A stretch of 64,000 bases of DNA from Flavobacterium piscis (GTDB taxonomy: Bacteria; Bacteroidota; Bacteroidia; Flavobacteriales; Flavobacteriaceae), in assembly GCF_001686925.1 (NCBI RefSeq), contig NZ_LVEN01000042.1, positions 186,001-250,000 of the forward strand. The letters run 5' to 3'. Below the pieces are notes generated by a model. It searched no databases. It was not told the DNA's origin and saw nothing but the letters and a program-made list of their open reading frames with translations. Shown piece after piece: positions 33,421 to 43,624 of the stretch (its first letter is position 1; each line of letters begins with the position of its first letter). Made by a program: the position numbers and the translations under genes.

Positions 33421-35199
33421 ATGTCATTATCACAAATTCTTACACCTTCTATACAAAAAGCAATACAAGCATTATTTGATGTTACTGTTGATAAAATTGA
33501 ATTTCAAACTACCCGAAAAGAGTTTGAAGGCGATATTACAATGGTAATTTTTCCTTTACTAAAAGTGATCAAAAGCAATCCTGTAGAATTAGGAAATAAA
33601 ATTGGGAATTATTTAGTCGAAAATCTTTCTGAAGTAGCGCGTTTTAACGTTGTTTCCGGTTTTTTGAATATTGTAATTGCTGATAGTTATTATTTGAATT
33701 TCTTTAATGAAATAAAAGACAATCAAAAATTTGGATATGTTACTCCTAATCCGGAGGACAAAGCCATTATGGTCGAATATTCTTCGCCAAATACTAACAA
33801 ACCTTTACACTTAGGTCATGTTCGTAACAATTTGTTAGGATATTCCGTAGCCGAAATTATAAAAGCGTCAGGTAAAAAAGTATACAAAACTCAAATTATC
33901 AACGATCGCGGAATTCATATTTGCAAATCGATGCTGGCCTGGGAAAAATTTGGAAATGGAGAAACTCCGGAAAGTTCAAACTTAAAAGGAGATAAGTTAG
34001 TTGGTAAATATTATGTAGAGTTTGATAAAGCTTATAAAGGTGAAATCAATCAATTAATAGAAACGGGTAAAACCGAAGAAGAAGCAAAAAAACAAGCTCC
34101 GATTATTATTGAAGCACAGCAAATGCTTAAAAAATGGGAATCTGGTGATGAAAAAGTTATTTCACTTTGGAAAATGATGAACCAATGGGTTTATGACGGT
34201 TTTGCTACAACTTACACCAATTTGGGAGTTAATTTTGATAAATATTACTATGAAAGTAATACGTATCTATTAGGTAAAGATGTTGTTCAGATAGGCCTTG
34301 ATAGTGGTGTTTTCGAAAAAGATCCTGACGGTTCTGTTTGGATTGATTTAACAGATGAAGGTCTGGATCGTAAAATTGTGTTACGTTCTGACGGAACTGC
34401 TGTTTATATGACGCAGGATATTGGTACGGCAATCCAGCGTGTAAAAGATATGCCGGATGTGGGCGGAATGGTTTATACTGTGGGTAACGAACAGGATTAT
34501 CACTTTAAAGTTTTGTTCTTAATCTTAAAAAAACTTGGTTTTGATTGGGCTTCAAGCTTATATCACTTATCATACGGAATGGTTGATTTACCTTCAGGAA
34601 AAATGAAAAGTCGTGAAGGAACTGTTGTAGATGCCGATGATTTGATGCAGGATATGACAGATACAGCGCAGCAAATCTCAGAAGATCTAGGGAAATTAGA
34701 TAGTTATTCGGCTGATGAAAAAGCGAAATTGTACAAAACAATTGGTCTTGGTGCTTTAAAATATTACATCTTAAAGGTAGATCCTAAAAAACGTATTTTG
34801 TTTAATCCTGAAGAATCTGTTGATTTTGCCGGAAATACGGGGCCGTTTATTCAATATACATATGCCAGAATCCAGTCAATAATTCGTAAAGCCGATTTTG
34901 ATTTTTCTGCTGCAACCAATACCCAGGAATTACACGAAAAAGAAAAAGAATTGGTAAAACAAATCGAACTTTTTCCTGAAGTAATTCAAAATGCAGCTCA
35001 AAATCATAGTCCTGCTTTGATTGCCAATTATACGTATGATTTGGTAAAAGAATACAATTCATTTTATCAATCAGTGCATATATTAGGAGAAGTAGATTTG
35101 ACTAAAAAAATATTCAGAGTGCAGCTTTCGCAAAAAGTAGCCGAAGTTATAAAGTCAGCATTTACATTATTAGGAATTGAGGTTCCTGAAAGAATGTAA
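33421..35199 (+). CDS. argS: Arginine--tRNA ligase
   Basis: This class I synthetase charges tRNA-Arg. The N-terminal additional domain (about 1-115) is followed by the HIGH-like PLHLGHVRNN and the class-specific DLPSGKMKSREG in place of KMSKS. The C-terminal DALR domain is helical. The length of 592 residues is normal. A strong terminator follows at 35224. Confidence 0.96.
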   Translation: MSLSQILTPSIQKAIQALFDVTVDKIEFQTTRKEFEGDITMVIFPLLKVIKSNPVELGNKIGNYLVENLSEVARFNVVSGFLNIVIADSYYLNFFNEIKDNQKFGYVTPNPEDKAIMVEYSSPNTNKPLHLGHVRNNLLGYSVAEIIKASGKKVYKTQIINDRGIHICKSMLAWEKFGNGETPESSNLKGDKLVGKYYVEFDKAYKGEINQLIETGKTEEEAKKQAPIIIEAQQMLKKWESGDEKVISLWKMMNQWVYDGFATTYTNLGVNFDKYYYESNTYLLGKDVVQIGLDSGVFEKDPDGSVWIDLTDEGLDRKIVLRSDGTAVYMTQDIGTAIQRVKDMPDVGGMVYTVGNEQDYHFKVLFLILKKLGFDWASSLYHLSYGMVDLPSGKMKSREGTVVDADDLMQDMTDTAQQISEDLGKLDSYSADEKAKLYKTIGLGALKYYILKVDPKKRILFNPEESVDFAGNTGPFIQYTYARIQSIIRKADFDFSAATNTQELHEKEKELVKQIELFPEVIQNAAQNHSPALIANYTYDLVKEYNSFYQSVHILGEVDLTKKIFRVQLSQKVAEVIKSAFTLLGIEVPERM

Positions 35200-35223
35200 A
35201 TATCTTAAACATTAAAATGCTTA

Positions 35224-35258
35224 AAAAGCCAATAGTTGTAAAACTATTGGCTTTTATT
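35224..35258 (+). terminator. Terminator of argS
   Basis: AAAAGCCAATAGTT pairs perfectly with AACTATTGGCTTTT around a GTAA loop. Confidence 0.9.
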
Positions 35259-35780
35259 GTTATTAATATGTCCTATTGTTCTTTTTTGAAAGAAAACTCC
35301 TTGCTTATTTTGCGGAAGTAATTTTTAATGTTTTTAAAATTAAAAAAATAAGCATTCTTAATTTAATCGACAGTTCTAATACTTGATGATGTTGTCTTAA
35401 AAATATTTCCTATTATTTGTTTTTAACTATTTTGAATTAGTACCCTATTTAGTAAAAATGGTAAAGGATCACCGTCTGAAATTGATTTTTGGGCGGTTTT
35501 TTTTATCCTTTTTTTTAAATTTTTAATGGAAGATAATGATGAGAAGTGATCAAATACTTAGTGATTTTTTTGGCTTTTTGTAAGATTCTAATTTTTTACA
35601 GTAATTCTTCTAATTACTGCTGCTTTGCCTCTTAAGCGCTATAATACCAATTGCTTAATATTTCAAAATTTATTAAAAGTAGTAAATAGATTACTTTTAA
35701 TTGTGTTAAAAGAATTAAAAATCTTGTTAAAGTTATATTAATTTAATAAGTTGCGCCAAAATAATTTCAAAATATAAACA
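35259..35780. other. Long leader region of the susC/susD pair
   Basis: No gene is supported. There is a perfect 10-base dyad ATTAAAAGTA/TACTTTTAAT (35672-35681 with 35692-35701) about 80 bases before the susC ATG, a possible operator. Around 35479-35509 ACCGTC/GGCGGT with a following T-run resembles a terminator, perhaps ending a leader transcript. Confidence 0.45.
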
Positions 35781-38700
35781 ATGAAACAAAAAATTAAAGG
35801 GTTTTTACTACTGATTGTTGTACTGAGTTCTCAGTTGTTTTTTGCACAACAGCGTGTTATTTCGGGAACTGTGTCAGATGTGTCTGGACCGGTACCGGGA
35901 ATAAATGTTATCGTTAAAGGAACAAAGAATGGCGTACAGACCGATTTTGATGGGAAATACTCAATCAAAGCAAAAACCGGAGACGTTCTTTTATTTTCCT
36001 ACGTAGGTATGCAGGATGTTACTATTACTGTAGGGACCTCTTCTGTAGTAAATGCTAAGATGAAAGAGATAGGAAAAGAGTTAGATGAGGTTGTTGTGGT
36101 GGCTTATGGTAAGGCAAAGAAATCATCTTACACGGGATCAGCAACACAAATTAAATCAGAACAACTAGAAAATAGACCTTTAACAAATGCGTTGTCTGTT
36201 TTAGAAGGAAGTACTTCCGGAGTTCAGGTTCAAAGTTCCGCTGGACAACCAGGCTCGGCACCAGAAATTAGAATTCGCGGATTCAGTTCAATCAACGGAT
36301 CAAATACTCCCTTATATATTGTAGATGGAGTTCCTTATGCTGGAGATATTAGCAATTTAAATTCGAGTGATATTGAAAGCTTGACGGTTTTAAAAGATGC
36401 CTCTTCGACATCACTTTATGGTTCAAAAGCCGCAAATGGTGTAATTATAATTACAACTAAAACCGGAAAGTCAGAAAAAGATAAATTTTCATTGAATGTA
36501 AGTACTGGTATGACCTCAAGATCTATTAAAGATTATGATAGAGTAGATGCTTATCAATATTATCCATTAGAATGGGAAGCTATAAGAAATAGTCGCCCTA
36601 TGACTACGCCGGCAGACATTGCTGCAGCTAATATTTATGCGTCAGGAAGAGTAGGTACGGTATTGGTAACAAATCCCTTTAATGTTCCTATAGGAACTGT
36701 TGTAGGAACTGACGGAAAATTAAATCCTAATGCCCAATTGTTATATCCTGAAGATTTAAACTGGGAAAAACAATTGGAGAGAGCAGGTGTTCGTAAAAAT
36801 ATAGATTTCTCTTATCAGGGAAAATCAGACAGATCAAATTATTTTGCGTCACTAGGACATTTAGCAGAGGAAGGATACATTCAGAAATCAGGTTTTGAAA
36901 GAACAACAGGACGATTAAATTTAAATACAAGTTTAAATGACTGGTTTAAAACAGGTGTGAATTTGTCCGGAACCGTAACTAATTCTAAATTGGGAACTGA
37001 TGGAGTTGCTAACACAAGTGCGTTCAACAATCCTTTTGTGATAATGAGAACGATGGGGCCAATTTATCCTGTTTTTGATCATGAAGTAAATGGTGATTAT
37101 AAATTAGATGCTTCTGGTAATAAAGTATATTCAACCACAAGAGGATCTGGAGCCGCTAACGGAAGAAATGTGGTATATGAAACACTAAATAATACAGATA
37201 TTAAAAAAGGGCTGGCTCTTTCAGGACGAACTTTTTTTGAAATAAGTTTTTTAAAAGATTTCAAATTTACAACTAACGCTTCTATTGATAAGACTTATTC
37301 TAATAGAACATATTCATATAATACTCTTATAGGAGATGGATCGCCTACTGGATTAATGGCGAAAGAGGATAGGATATTTACAGGTATCACCTATAACCAA
37401 TTATTAAATTATTCTAAAAAAATAGGAAATCATTCTATTACTGCATTGTTTGGTCATGAGAGTTTTGATTATGAAAGAAATTGGACTACAGGGGTGAAGA
37501 CAGGTCAGGTTTCTCCGGATAATATTGAATTTATTAATTACGCAACAACTACTACTTTAGAAAGTAAAACGAGAAATTATTCGACAGAATCTTATTTTTC
37601 AAGAGTAGGATATGATTATATGGATAAATATATTTTTTCCGCATCATTTCGTAGAGATGGGTCTTCCAAATTTTCTAAAGATAATAAATGGGGAAATTTT
37701 TGGTCATTTGGAGGGGCATGGGTAATTTCTAGAGAAAATTTCCTAGCTGAAAATTCTTGGATTAATGATTTAAAACTAAGGGCTTCGATAGGGGAAGTTG
37801 GAAATGATTCTCATATAGCTTCCGATAGAGATGAAGATGGTACAATAACAAAAGGTTTAAACTATTATGTGGGAAAAACCACTTATAGTTTAGGTAATGA
37901 TAATGGTAGTGAAGGCGGGGTGGTAACATATGCTTCAGCAGCACCTGATTTGAAGTGGGAAGTTAATACTCAAAAAGATATTGCAGTAGAATTTGGATTG
38001 TTTAAAAACAGACTTAAAGGAAGTCTTGAGTATTATAATAGAAATACAGATGGGCTTATTTTTCAAGTGCCAAATGCATTATCTTCAGGTTTAGATTATA
38101 GAGTAGAAAATATTGGCTCGATGGTGAATAAAGGTTTTGAGATTGCTTTAGACGGTATTGTTCTCAAAACAAGTGATTTCTCGTGGAGTTTAAATGTAAA
38201 TGCTTCAACTATTAAAAATGAAATTACCAAATTGCCACAAAAAGAGATTATTGATGGCACCAAAAAATTGGCTGTAGGTCAATCTATCTATGATTACTGG
38301 TTAAGAGATTGGTATGGGGTAGATCCTGCAGACGGATATGCATTATATGTTGCTGATCCTGAAAAAATGGTTTCCAATGATACTAGTGCACGAGTTATAA
38401 ATGGAGTGAATGTAACAACAGATCAAAACAAAGCACTTTATCACTATGCAGGTTCTGCGATACCAGATTTATTCGGAACTTTTGGCAGTACAGTTAAGTA
38501 TAAAGGACTTCAGTTAGATGTTATGTTCTCTTACCAAATAGGTGGTTTGATGTATGATACAAACTATTCAGCTTTAATGCAATCCGGTAATAATTACGGT
38601 TCAGCTTTTAGCACAGATATTTTAAACAGATGGCAAAAGCCAGGTGATATTACAGACGTTCCAAGATTAGATGTTACCAGAAGTCCCCAATCAAATGCCG

Positions 38701-38948
38701 CTTCGGACAGATGGTTAATAGGATCTGATTATTTATCACTAAGACAAATTAATCTTTCTTATAAATTACCTTCTGATTTAATTTCGAAATTAGAAATCGA
38801 TAATGCTACAATTTATGTAAATGGCGAGAACCTCATGTTATTTACCAAACGTCAGGGAATGGATCCAACCCAAACATTTAATGGTACAACTCAAAACAGA
38901 TATATTCCTTCGAGAGTAATTACGTTAGGTGTTAATTTAAATTTTTAA
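35781..38948 (+). CDS. SusC/RagA family TonB-linked outer membrane protein
   Basis: The 1055-residue protein has a signal peptide (1-22). A CarboxypepD-like domain follows (SGTVSDVSGPVPGINVIVKG), then the TonB box region and a plug (ALSVLEGSTSGVQVQS, GSAPEIRIRGFSSINGS, LYIVDGVPY). The large barrel ends GVNLNF. SusC forms the pore and SusD the lid of a glycan or peptide uptake complex. The susD partner starts 4 bases after its stop. No glycoside hydrolase, sulfatase or regulator is adjacent. Confidence 0.95.
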   Translation: MKQKIKGFLLLIVVLSSQLFFAQQRVISGTVSDVSGPVPGINVIVKGTKNGVQTDFDGKYSIKAKTGDVLLFSYVGMQDVTITVGTSSVVNAKMKEIGKELDEVVVVAYGKAKKSSYTGSATQIKSEQLENRPLTNALSVLEGSTSGVQVQSSAGQPGSAPEIRIRGFSSINGSNTPLYIVDGVPYAGDISNLNSSDIESLTVLKDASSTSLYGSKAANGVIIITTKTGKSEKDKFSLNVSTGMTSRSIKDYDRVDAYQYYPLEWEAIRNSRPMTTPADIAAANIYASGRVGTVLVTNPFNVPIGTVVGTDGKLNPNAQLLYPEDLNWEKQLERAGVRKNIDFSYQGKSDRSNYFASLGHLAEEGYIQKSGFERTTGRLNLNTSLNDWFKTGVNLSGTVTNSKLGTDGVANTSAFNNPFVIMRTMGPIYPVFDHEVNGDYKLDASGNKVYSTTRGSGAANGRNVVYETLNNTDIKKGLALSGRTFFEISFLKDFKFTTNASIDKTYSNRTYSYNTLIGDGSPTGLMAKEDRIFTGITYNQLLNYSKKIGNHSITALFGHESFDYERNWTTGVKTGQVSPDNIEFINYATTTTLESKTRNYSTESYFSRVGYDYMDKYIFSASFRRDGSSKFSKDNKWGNFWSFGGAWVISRENFLAENSWINDLKLRASIGEVGNDSHIASDRDEDGTITKGLNYYVGKTTYSLGNDNGSEGGVVTYASAAPDLKWEVNTQKDIAVEFGLFKNRLKGSLEYYNRNTDGLIFQVPNALSSGLDYRVENIGSMVNKGFEIALDGIVLKTSDFSWSLNVNASTIKNEITKLPQKEIIDGTKKLAVGQSIYDYWLRDWYGVDPADGYALYVADPEKMVSNDTSARVINGVNVTTDQNKALYHYAGSAIPDLFGTFGSTVKYKGLQLDVMFSYQIGGLMYDTNYSALMQSGNNYGSAFSTDILNRWQKPGDITDVPRLDVTRSPQSNAASDRWLIGSDYLSLRQINLSYKLPSDLISKLEIDNATIYVNGENLMLFTKRQGMDPTQTFNGTTQNRYIPSRVITLGVNLNF

Positions 38949-38952
38949 GAAA

Positions 38953-40425
38953 ATGAAATCAAATTATATAAAATTAGTATTTTTTATACTCTCAATAGCT
39001 GTCTTAGGATCTTGTTCAGATGATTTTTTGGATAAAAAACCAACAGAGTTTGTTGACTATGATGGAGCAACAAAAACAACAGAGAACTTAATGACTTTGT
39101 TAAACGGGATCCATAGATCTTTATATCTTCAGTACGAAGATCAAAGTCAGGGAGGTTTGGGCGGTTTAATGCAGCAAACAGATATTGTAGGTGATGATGT
39201 TGTTTTTCCAATTACAAACGGTTGGTTTTTGACAGTATATAATTGGAGTGGATTAAATAATGAAAATTCAGTTGATGTGCGTTTTCCTTACAGAACCTAT
39301 TATAGAATTGTCCGAAATGCAAATACAATAATAAATGCAACTGATGCTGCTATCGGTACAACAGCTGATAAAAATATTGTAAAAGGACAGGCATTGTTAT
39401 ACCGTGCATTTTGTCATTTTCAATTAGTACAGTTGTATGGTAAAAGATATGTAAATGGAGAAACAAATTCACAATTGGGAGTGCCAATTATTTTGAATGT
39501 TGGCAATGAAGCTTTTCCAAGATCTACTGTAGAAGAGGTTTATGCTCAAATCAATAAAGATTTAGATGAAGCTAATATTTTATTAATTGGCTATGATAAA
39601 CCAAACAATTCTCATCTAAATCTAAAAGTGGCTCAGGGATTAAAAGCCCGAGTAGCCTTAACTCAGGGAAATTGGGAAATTGCGGCCGACTATGCAAATA
39701 AGGCCAGATCAGGAATAAGCTTAATGTCTATTGCAGATTATGCCGCTGGTTTTAACGATTACAATAATAAAGAATGGATGTGGGGGAGTCACATTAATGA
39801 AGTGCAAACGCTATATTTTGGAAACTTTGGAGCTTATATGTCCAGAAACTTTAGCTCAACAGTTATACGTTCCTGTCCAAAAGCAATAAATAGTAAATTG
39901 TACAATATGATTCCGGAAACAGATGTTCGTTCTACTATTTTTAGTAAAGACGGAAGCCATCCAGGTCTTGCTTTAGGATCTGCTTTTGCAAAATTTCCTT
40001 ATACAAGTCAAAAATTCCTGGCTATTGGTACGGGCGATAGTAGATGTGATGTTCCTTATATGCGTGCAGCCGAAATGTATCTTATAGAAGCAGAAGCAAA
40101 AGCGAGATTAGGGCAATCAGATGCCGCGTCAATACTTTTTGATTTTGAAAGTAGCAGAGATCCAAAATATGTATTGTCTACCAATACTGGACAAGCATTA
40201 ATAGATGAAATATTGATCCAAAGAAGAATAGAATTATGGGGAGAAGGATTTAGATTTTTTGATTTGAAAAGAACAAATGCTCCCTTGGACAGAACAGGGG
40301 CAAATCACGATTCAGGTCTTACAAATGGAGTTATGAATGTCCCTCCAACAGATAAAAGATGGCAATGGCTTATTCCAGTAGCAGAGATTAACGCTAATCC
40401 ACTCATAAAACAAAACGAACTTTAA
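38953..40425 (+). CDS. SusD/RagB family nutrient uptake lipoprotein
   Basis: The 490-residue protein has a lipoprotein signal (LSIAVLGSCSDDFLDKKP). It shows helical TPR-like motifs and YMRAAEMYLIEAEAKARLG, followed by ELWGEGFRFFDLKRTN, which are typical of SusD. It captures the ligand for SusC. Together the pair looks like an orphan uptake system; the ligand cannot be read from sequence. Confidence 0.94.
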   Translation: MKSNYIKLVFFILSIAVLGSCSDDFLDKKPTEFVDYDGATKTTENLMTLLNGIHRSLYLQYEDQSQGGLGGLMQQTDIVGDDVVFPITNGWFLTVYNWSGLNNENSVDVRFPYRTYYRIVRNANTIINATDAAIGTTADKNIVKGQALLYRAFCHFQLVQLYGKRYVNGETNSQLGVPIILNVGNEAFPRSTVEEVYAQINKDLDEANILLIGYDKPNNSHLNLKVAQGLKARVALTQGNWEIAADYANKARSGISLMSIADYAAGFNDYNNKEWMWGSHINEVQTLYFGNFGAYMSRNFSSTVIRSCPKAINSKLYNMIPETDVRSTIFSKDGSHPGLALGSAFAKFPYTSQKFLAIGTGDSRCDVPYMRAAEMYLIEAEAKARLGQSDAASILFDFESSRDPKYVLSTNTGQALIDEILIQRRIELWGEGFRFFDLKRTNAPLDRTGANHDSGLTNGVMNVPPTDKRWQWLIPVAEINANPLIKQNEL

Positions 40426-40468
40426 GTAATGAATTGCAAAGAGTTTCATTTTTTTAAGTCTTGACAAA

Positions 40469-40503
40469 AAAAGCCGATAGTCCTAAAACTATCGGCTTTT
40501 TTA
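40469..40503. terminator. Bidirectional terminator
   Basis: AAAAGCCGATAGT pairs perfectly with ACTATCGGCTTTT (40469-40481, 40488-40500), with A-run and T-run. It serves the convergent susD and DUF6607 genes. Confidence 0.92.
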
Positions 40504-40522
40504 TAACTAACACAAATATTTT

Positions 40523-41425
40523 TTATTTTACAAATTTGTCGATGATGGCATCAGATTCTGCTTTTGTAGCAGTTGGTTTTAAATCGAACAAAAGAGAATA
40601 AAGCGCTTTCCTGTCTACTTTAGCTTCTAAGTTTAAGTCTTTATGTCTGTCAAAAAGAGTTTGCCATTTGTCACGAACATTTTTCCAAAGAGCATTATTT
40701 GCTACCCACCATTTTTGTCCGGCGATACATTTACTATCTGCTACTTTAGTGTAAACATCCATACCTTTTTCCTGTGCTAACAAAACATCTTTTCCGCTGT
40801 CATCGCGAATCAATTTGTCATTGTCTTGTTCATGATTCCATCCTGTAGCAGTAATTTCGTGAATGTTTCTTCTTTTTAAAACATTATAGTCATTACGTTT
40901 TGTTTGCTCTCTTCTAGGTAGCGGAGCATCAGCAACGTTTGCCCAGTAGTCCTTTCCGTCTACATGTACCCATGTAGAGGATCCTTCATATCTAGGGCTA
41001 TCATCTACCTGATACACTTTTTGAGTCCATTGACCTTTTACGGCTTTTTTGTCCAGTTTTTTATATTTCCACGAACTTGCTTTATCAAAAGAATATAAAT
41101 CTGTGTTTTCATATAACCAATCTTGTCTCCAGTGTTTAATGATCATATCGTCACTTACTATTAACAAGTGTTGCATTACAATTTTATTAGGAGTGTCTTC
41201 TAACAACTCTACCCACTCTAAAGCAGATTCATGTTTAGTTTGAGAAGGCTTATAAGTAAGAGAATCTTTAGGGTATTGAAAAGTTTCTGTAAAATTAAAT
41301 TTCACTTCATAACAACCACACATAGATTTGATTGATTTAATGTCTTGTTGCTTTTTATCCTGACTGAAACCAAGGCTACAAGTCAAAGCCATAACGGCTG
41401 AAAAATAGAGGCTTTTTGAAATCAT
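40523..41425 (-). CDS. DUF6607 family exported protein
   Basis: The 300-residue protein has a signal peptide (1-21, ending GFSQ). The MCGCYEVKFNFTETFQYP stretch is the strongest recognition mark of DUF6607, with tryptophan-rich segments (DWLYENTDLYSFD, WTQKVYQVDDSPRYEG). It is divergent from a TonB receptor gene followed by HmuY, with a shared intergenic region. I infer an envelope role in heme or iron acquisition. No catalytic residues are known to me. Confidence 0.8.
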   Translation of the reverse strand: MISKSLYFSAVMALTCSLGFSQDKKQQDIKSIKSMCGCYEVKFNFTETFQYPKDSLTYKPSQTKHESALEWVELLEDTPNKIVMQHLLIVSDDMIIKHWRQDWLYENTDLYSFDKASSWKYKKLDKKAVKGQWTQKVYQVDDSPRYEGSSTWVHVDGKDYWANVADAPLPRREQTKRNDYNVLKRRNIHEITATGWNHEQDNDKLIRDDSGKDVLLAQEKGMDVYTKVADSKCIAGQKWWVANNALWKNVRDKWQTLFDRHKDLNLEAKVDRKALYSLLFDLKPTATKAESDAIIDKFVK

Positions 41426-41453
41426 AATTTATTTTTTTGGTTTTTTAATTTTC

Positions 41454-41504
41454 GCAAATATATGTATTTTATTTAGAACAAATAAAAATAGTTCATATAT
41501 TTGC
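41454..41504. promoter_or_regulatory. Mirror-image divergent promoters with a dyad
   Basis: GCAAATATATG (41454-41464) and CATATATTTGC (41494-41504) are exact inverse copies. Each contains TATATTTG, one for the minus-strand DUF6607 gene (41462-41455) and one for the plus-strand receptor (41496-41503). Between them lies GAAC-N11-GTTC (41476-41494), a possible regulator site. The arrangement suggests coordinated expression, perhaps iron-dependent. Confidence 0.6.
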
Positions 41505-41530
41505 GTCATTATTAAGACTGAATAAAAATA

Positions 41531-43597
41531 ATGAAAACAAAATTGATGCTTTTTGCGGTTGTCCTTTTTTCTCAGATTTCTGTTGGACAGGAAATGCAAA
41601 AAGATAGTGTTCAAACAAATGAATTGTCTGAAGTTACGGTTACAACAGCCACAAGAACCGAAAGAGTACTTGCGTCTTTGCCGTTACCTATGACAGTGAT
41701 TACGTCTGAAACAATTATAAGATCGGGCGTTACAAGATTAAATGAAATTTTAAATGAGCAAACAGGAATTATTTTAATTCCGGATGAAAGCGGATTTGAA
41801 GGTGTTCAGATTCAGGGTTTAGACGCAGCTTATACCATGATCCTTATTGATGGACTTCCTCTTGTGGGAAGAAGCTCAGGAGTTTTGGACTTGTCGAGAA
41901 TTTCTGTTGGAAATATAGAAAGAATTGAAATTGTAAAAGGAGCATCATCAGCTTTATATGGTTCGGAAGCAATGGGCGGAGTGATTAATGTAATTACAAA
42001 AAGACCCAGAAAAGATATGTTTTCAGGTAATCTTTCTTATCGATATGGTACATTTAATACCAATGATGCTAATGCTAATTTACTTTGGAAAAAGAAAAAA
42101 TTTGGAGCAAACTTATTTGCCAATTTTTACTCGACTGACGGTTTTGATCTGGATAAAAACACATGGTTACAAAATGTTGAAAAATTTCATAATACCACAA
42201 TTCAGCCCAAAATATACTATGATTTTTCAGATAATCTGAAGCTTACCGTTAGCAATCGTTTTTTTAATCAAAAGATAGATAACAAAGCTATAATTGAATC
42301 TGAAAGATATAGAGGTGATGCAAAAGAAAATGAATGGAATTCGCAAATTAAATTAGAACACAGATGGAACCCCAGATTAAACTGGGAATATGAATTGTAT
42401 GCTACCAATTATAAGAATGATTCTTTTTTGAATGATCCGGATAATGTACTTTTTGAAAAAACATACTATAATCAGTGGCTTGTTCGACCGGAAATAAGGA
42501 CAACTTGGTCTATAAATAATGATAAATTAACAGCAGGGGCAGGATTAAATTATGAGACTTTAGATCGTACCTATTTTGCTAATAATGTCAAGTTTAATTC
42601 ACAATATTTTTATCTGCAATATGACTATAATCCCACAGAAAAACTAAATATTCTTGCCGGATTCAGATATGATAATCATAGCGAATATGCATCGCAATTA
42701 AGCCCGAAATTAGCGGCAAACTATAAATTTAATAACAGTTTTTCTCTAAAAGGTTCAGTAGGATATGGTTATAAAGCACCGGATTTCCGTCAGTTATATT
42801 TCGATTTTACAAATCCATCGGTAGGCTATACTGTTTTGGGATATAATGTTGCCGAAGCCCGATTAGATGAATTTGCAAGCCAGGATTTGCTTTCGTCAAG
42901 AGTAGCTGGAATCAATTTTGATGAACCGTTGAAACCGGAAAGTTCGATCAATTATAATTTTGGAGGCTATTATAAAAAAAACAAACTTAAAATAGAACTA
43001 AACGCTTTCTACAATTCGATAAGCGATTTAATTGATACGGGTGTTGTTGCTACCAAAAAAAATGGACAAAACATTTTTAGCTACTTCAATTACAGTAAAG
43101 TTTTTACTTATGGTTTAGAGTTTAATTCTGCTTATGATTTTACGAAAGACTTTTCCGTTTCGCTTGGATACCAATATTTGACTGCTAAAGATAAATCGGT
43201 TGTTGATAATTTTGAAGAGCATCAATACATCCGTAATTCTGATTTACAAACCGTTAAAATTAATAAATCAGATTATTTCGGATTATACAACAGATCAAAA
43301 CATACGGCCAATATTAAATTTGCTTATACCATTCCGTCACTTAAAACAGACATCAACTTGCGTGTTCTTTATCGAAGCAAATACGGATTGTTTGATACCA
43401 ACGGAAATGGAATTCTCGACAAATACGACAATTTTATAGGAGATTATTTTATAGCAAATTTATCAGCCTCAAAATATATTATGGATAAATTCATGCTTCA
43501 GGCCGGAGCTAATAATTTATTTGATTACACAGACCCAAGTCAAATTCCGAGTTTGGCAGGAAGGCAGCTTTATGGACGAATTCAATACAATTTCTAA
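41531..43597 (+). CDS. TonB-dependent receptor, probably for heme (HmuR-like)
   Basis: The 688-residue protein has a signal peptide (1-20, ending VGQ) and a TonB box near LSEVTVTTATRTER. A plug follows (GFEGVQIQGLDAAYTMILID and YGSEAMGGVINVITKRP), then a 22-strand-type barrel ending YGRIQYNF. The HmuY gene directly after it points to heme uptake. There is no CarboxypepD-like N-terminal domain, unlike the two other TonB receptors in this window. Confidence 0.9.
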   Translation: MKTKLMLFAVVLFSQISVGQEMQKDSVQTNELSEVTVTTATRTERVLASLPLPMTVITSETIIRSGVTRLNEILNEQTGIILIPDESGFEGVQIQGLDAAYTMILIDGLPLVGRSSGVLDLSRISVGNIERIEIVKGASSALYGSEAMGGVINVITKRPRKDMFSGNLSYRYGTFNTNDANANLLWKKKKFGANLFANFYSTDGFDLDKNTWLQNVEKFHNTTIQPKIYYDFSDNLKLTVSNRFFNQKIDNKAIIESERYRGDAKENEWNSQIKLEHRWNPRLNWEYELYATNYKNDSFLNDPDNVLFEKTYYNQWLVRPEIRTTWSINNDKLTAGAGLNYETLDRTYFANNVKFNSQYFYLQYDYNPTEKLNILAGFRYDNHSEYASQLSPKLAANYKFNNSFSLKGSVGYGYKAPDFRQLYFDFTNPSVGYTVLGYNVAEARLDEFASQDLLSSRVAGINFDEPLKPESSINYNFGGYYKKNKLKIELNAFYNSISDLIDTGVVATKKNGQNIFSYFNYSKVFTYGLEFNSAYDFTKDFSVSLGYQYLTAKDKSVVDNFEEHQYIRNSDLQTVKINKSDYFGLYNRSKHTANIKFAYTIPSLKTDINLRVLYRSKYGLFDTNGNGILDKYDNFIGDYFIANLSASKYIMDKFMLQAGANNLFDYTDPSQIPSLAGRQLYGRIQYNF

Positions 43598-43624
43598 ATC
43601 AACAATAATTTAAATACCATTACT

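Noticed and set aside
35479..35509. Riboswitch before susC
   Set aside because: Only a short GC stem and T-run are visible. I recognise no known riboswitch core.
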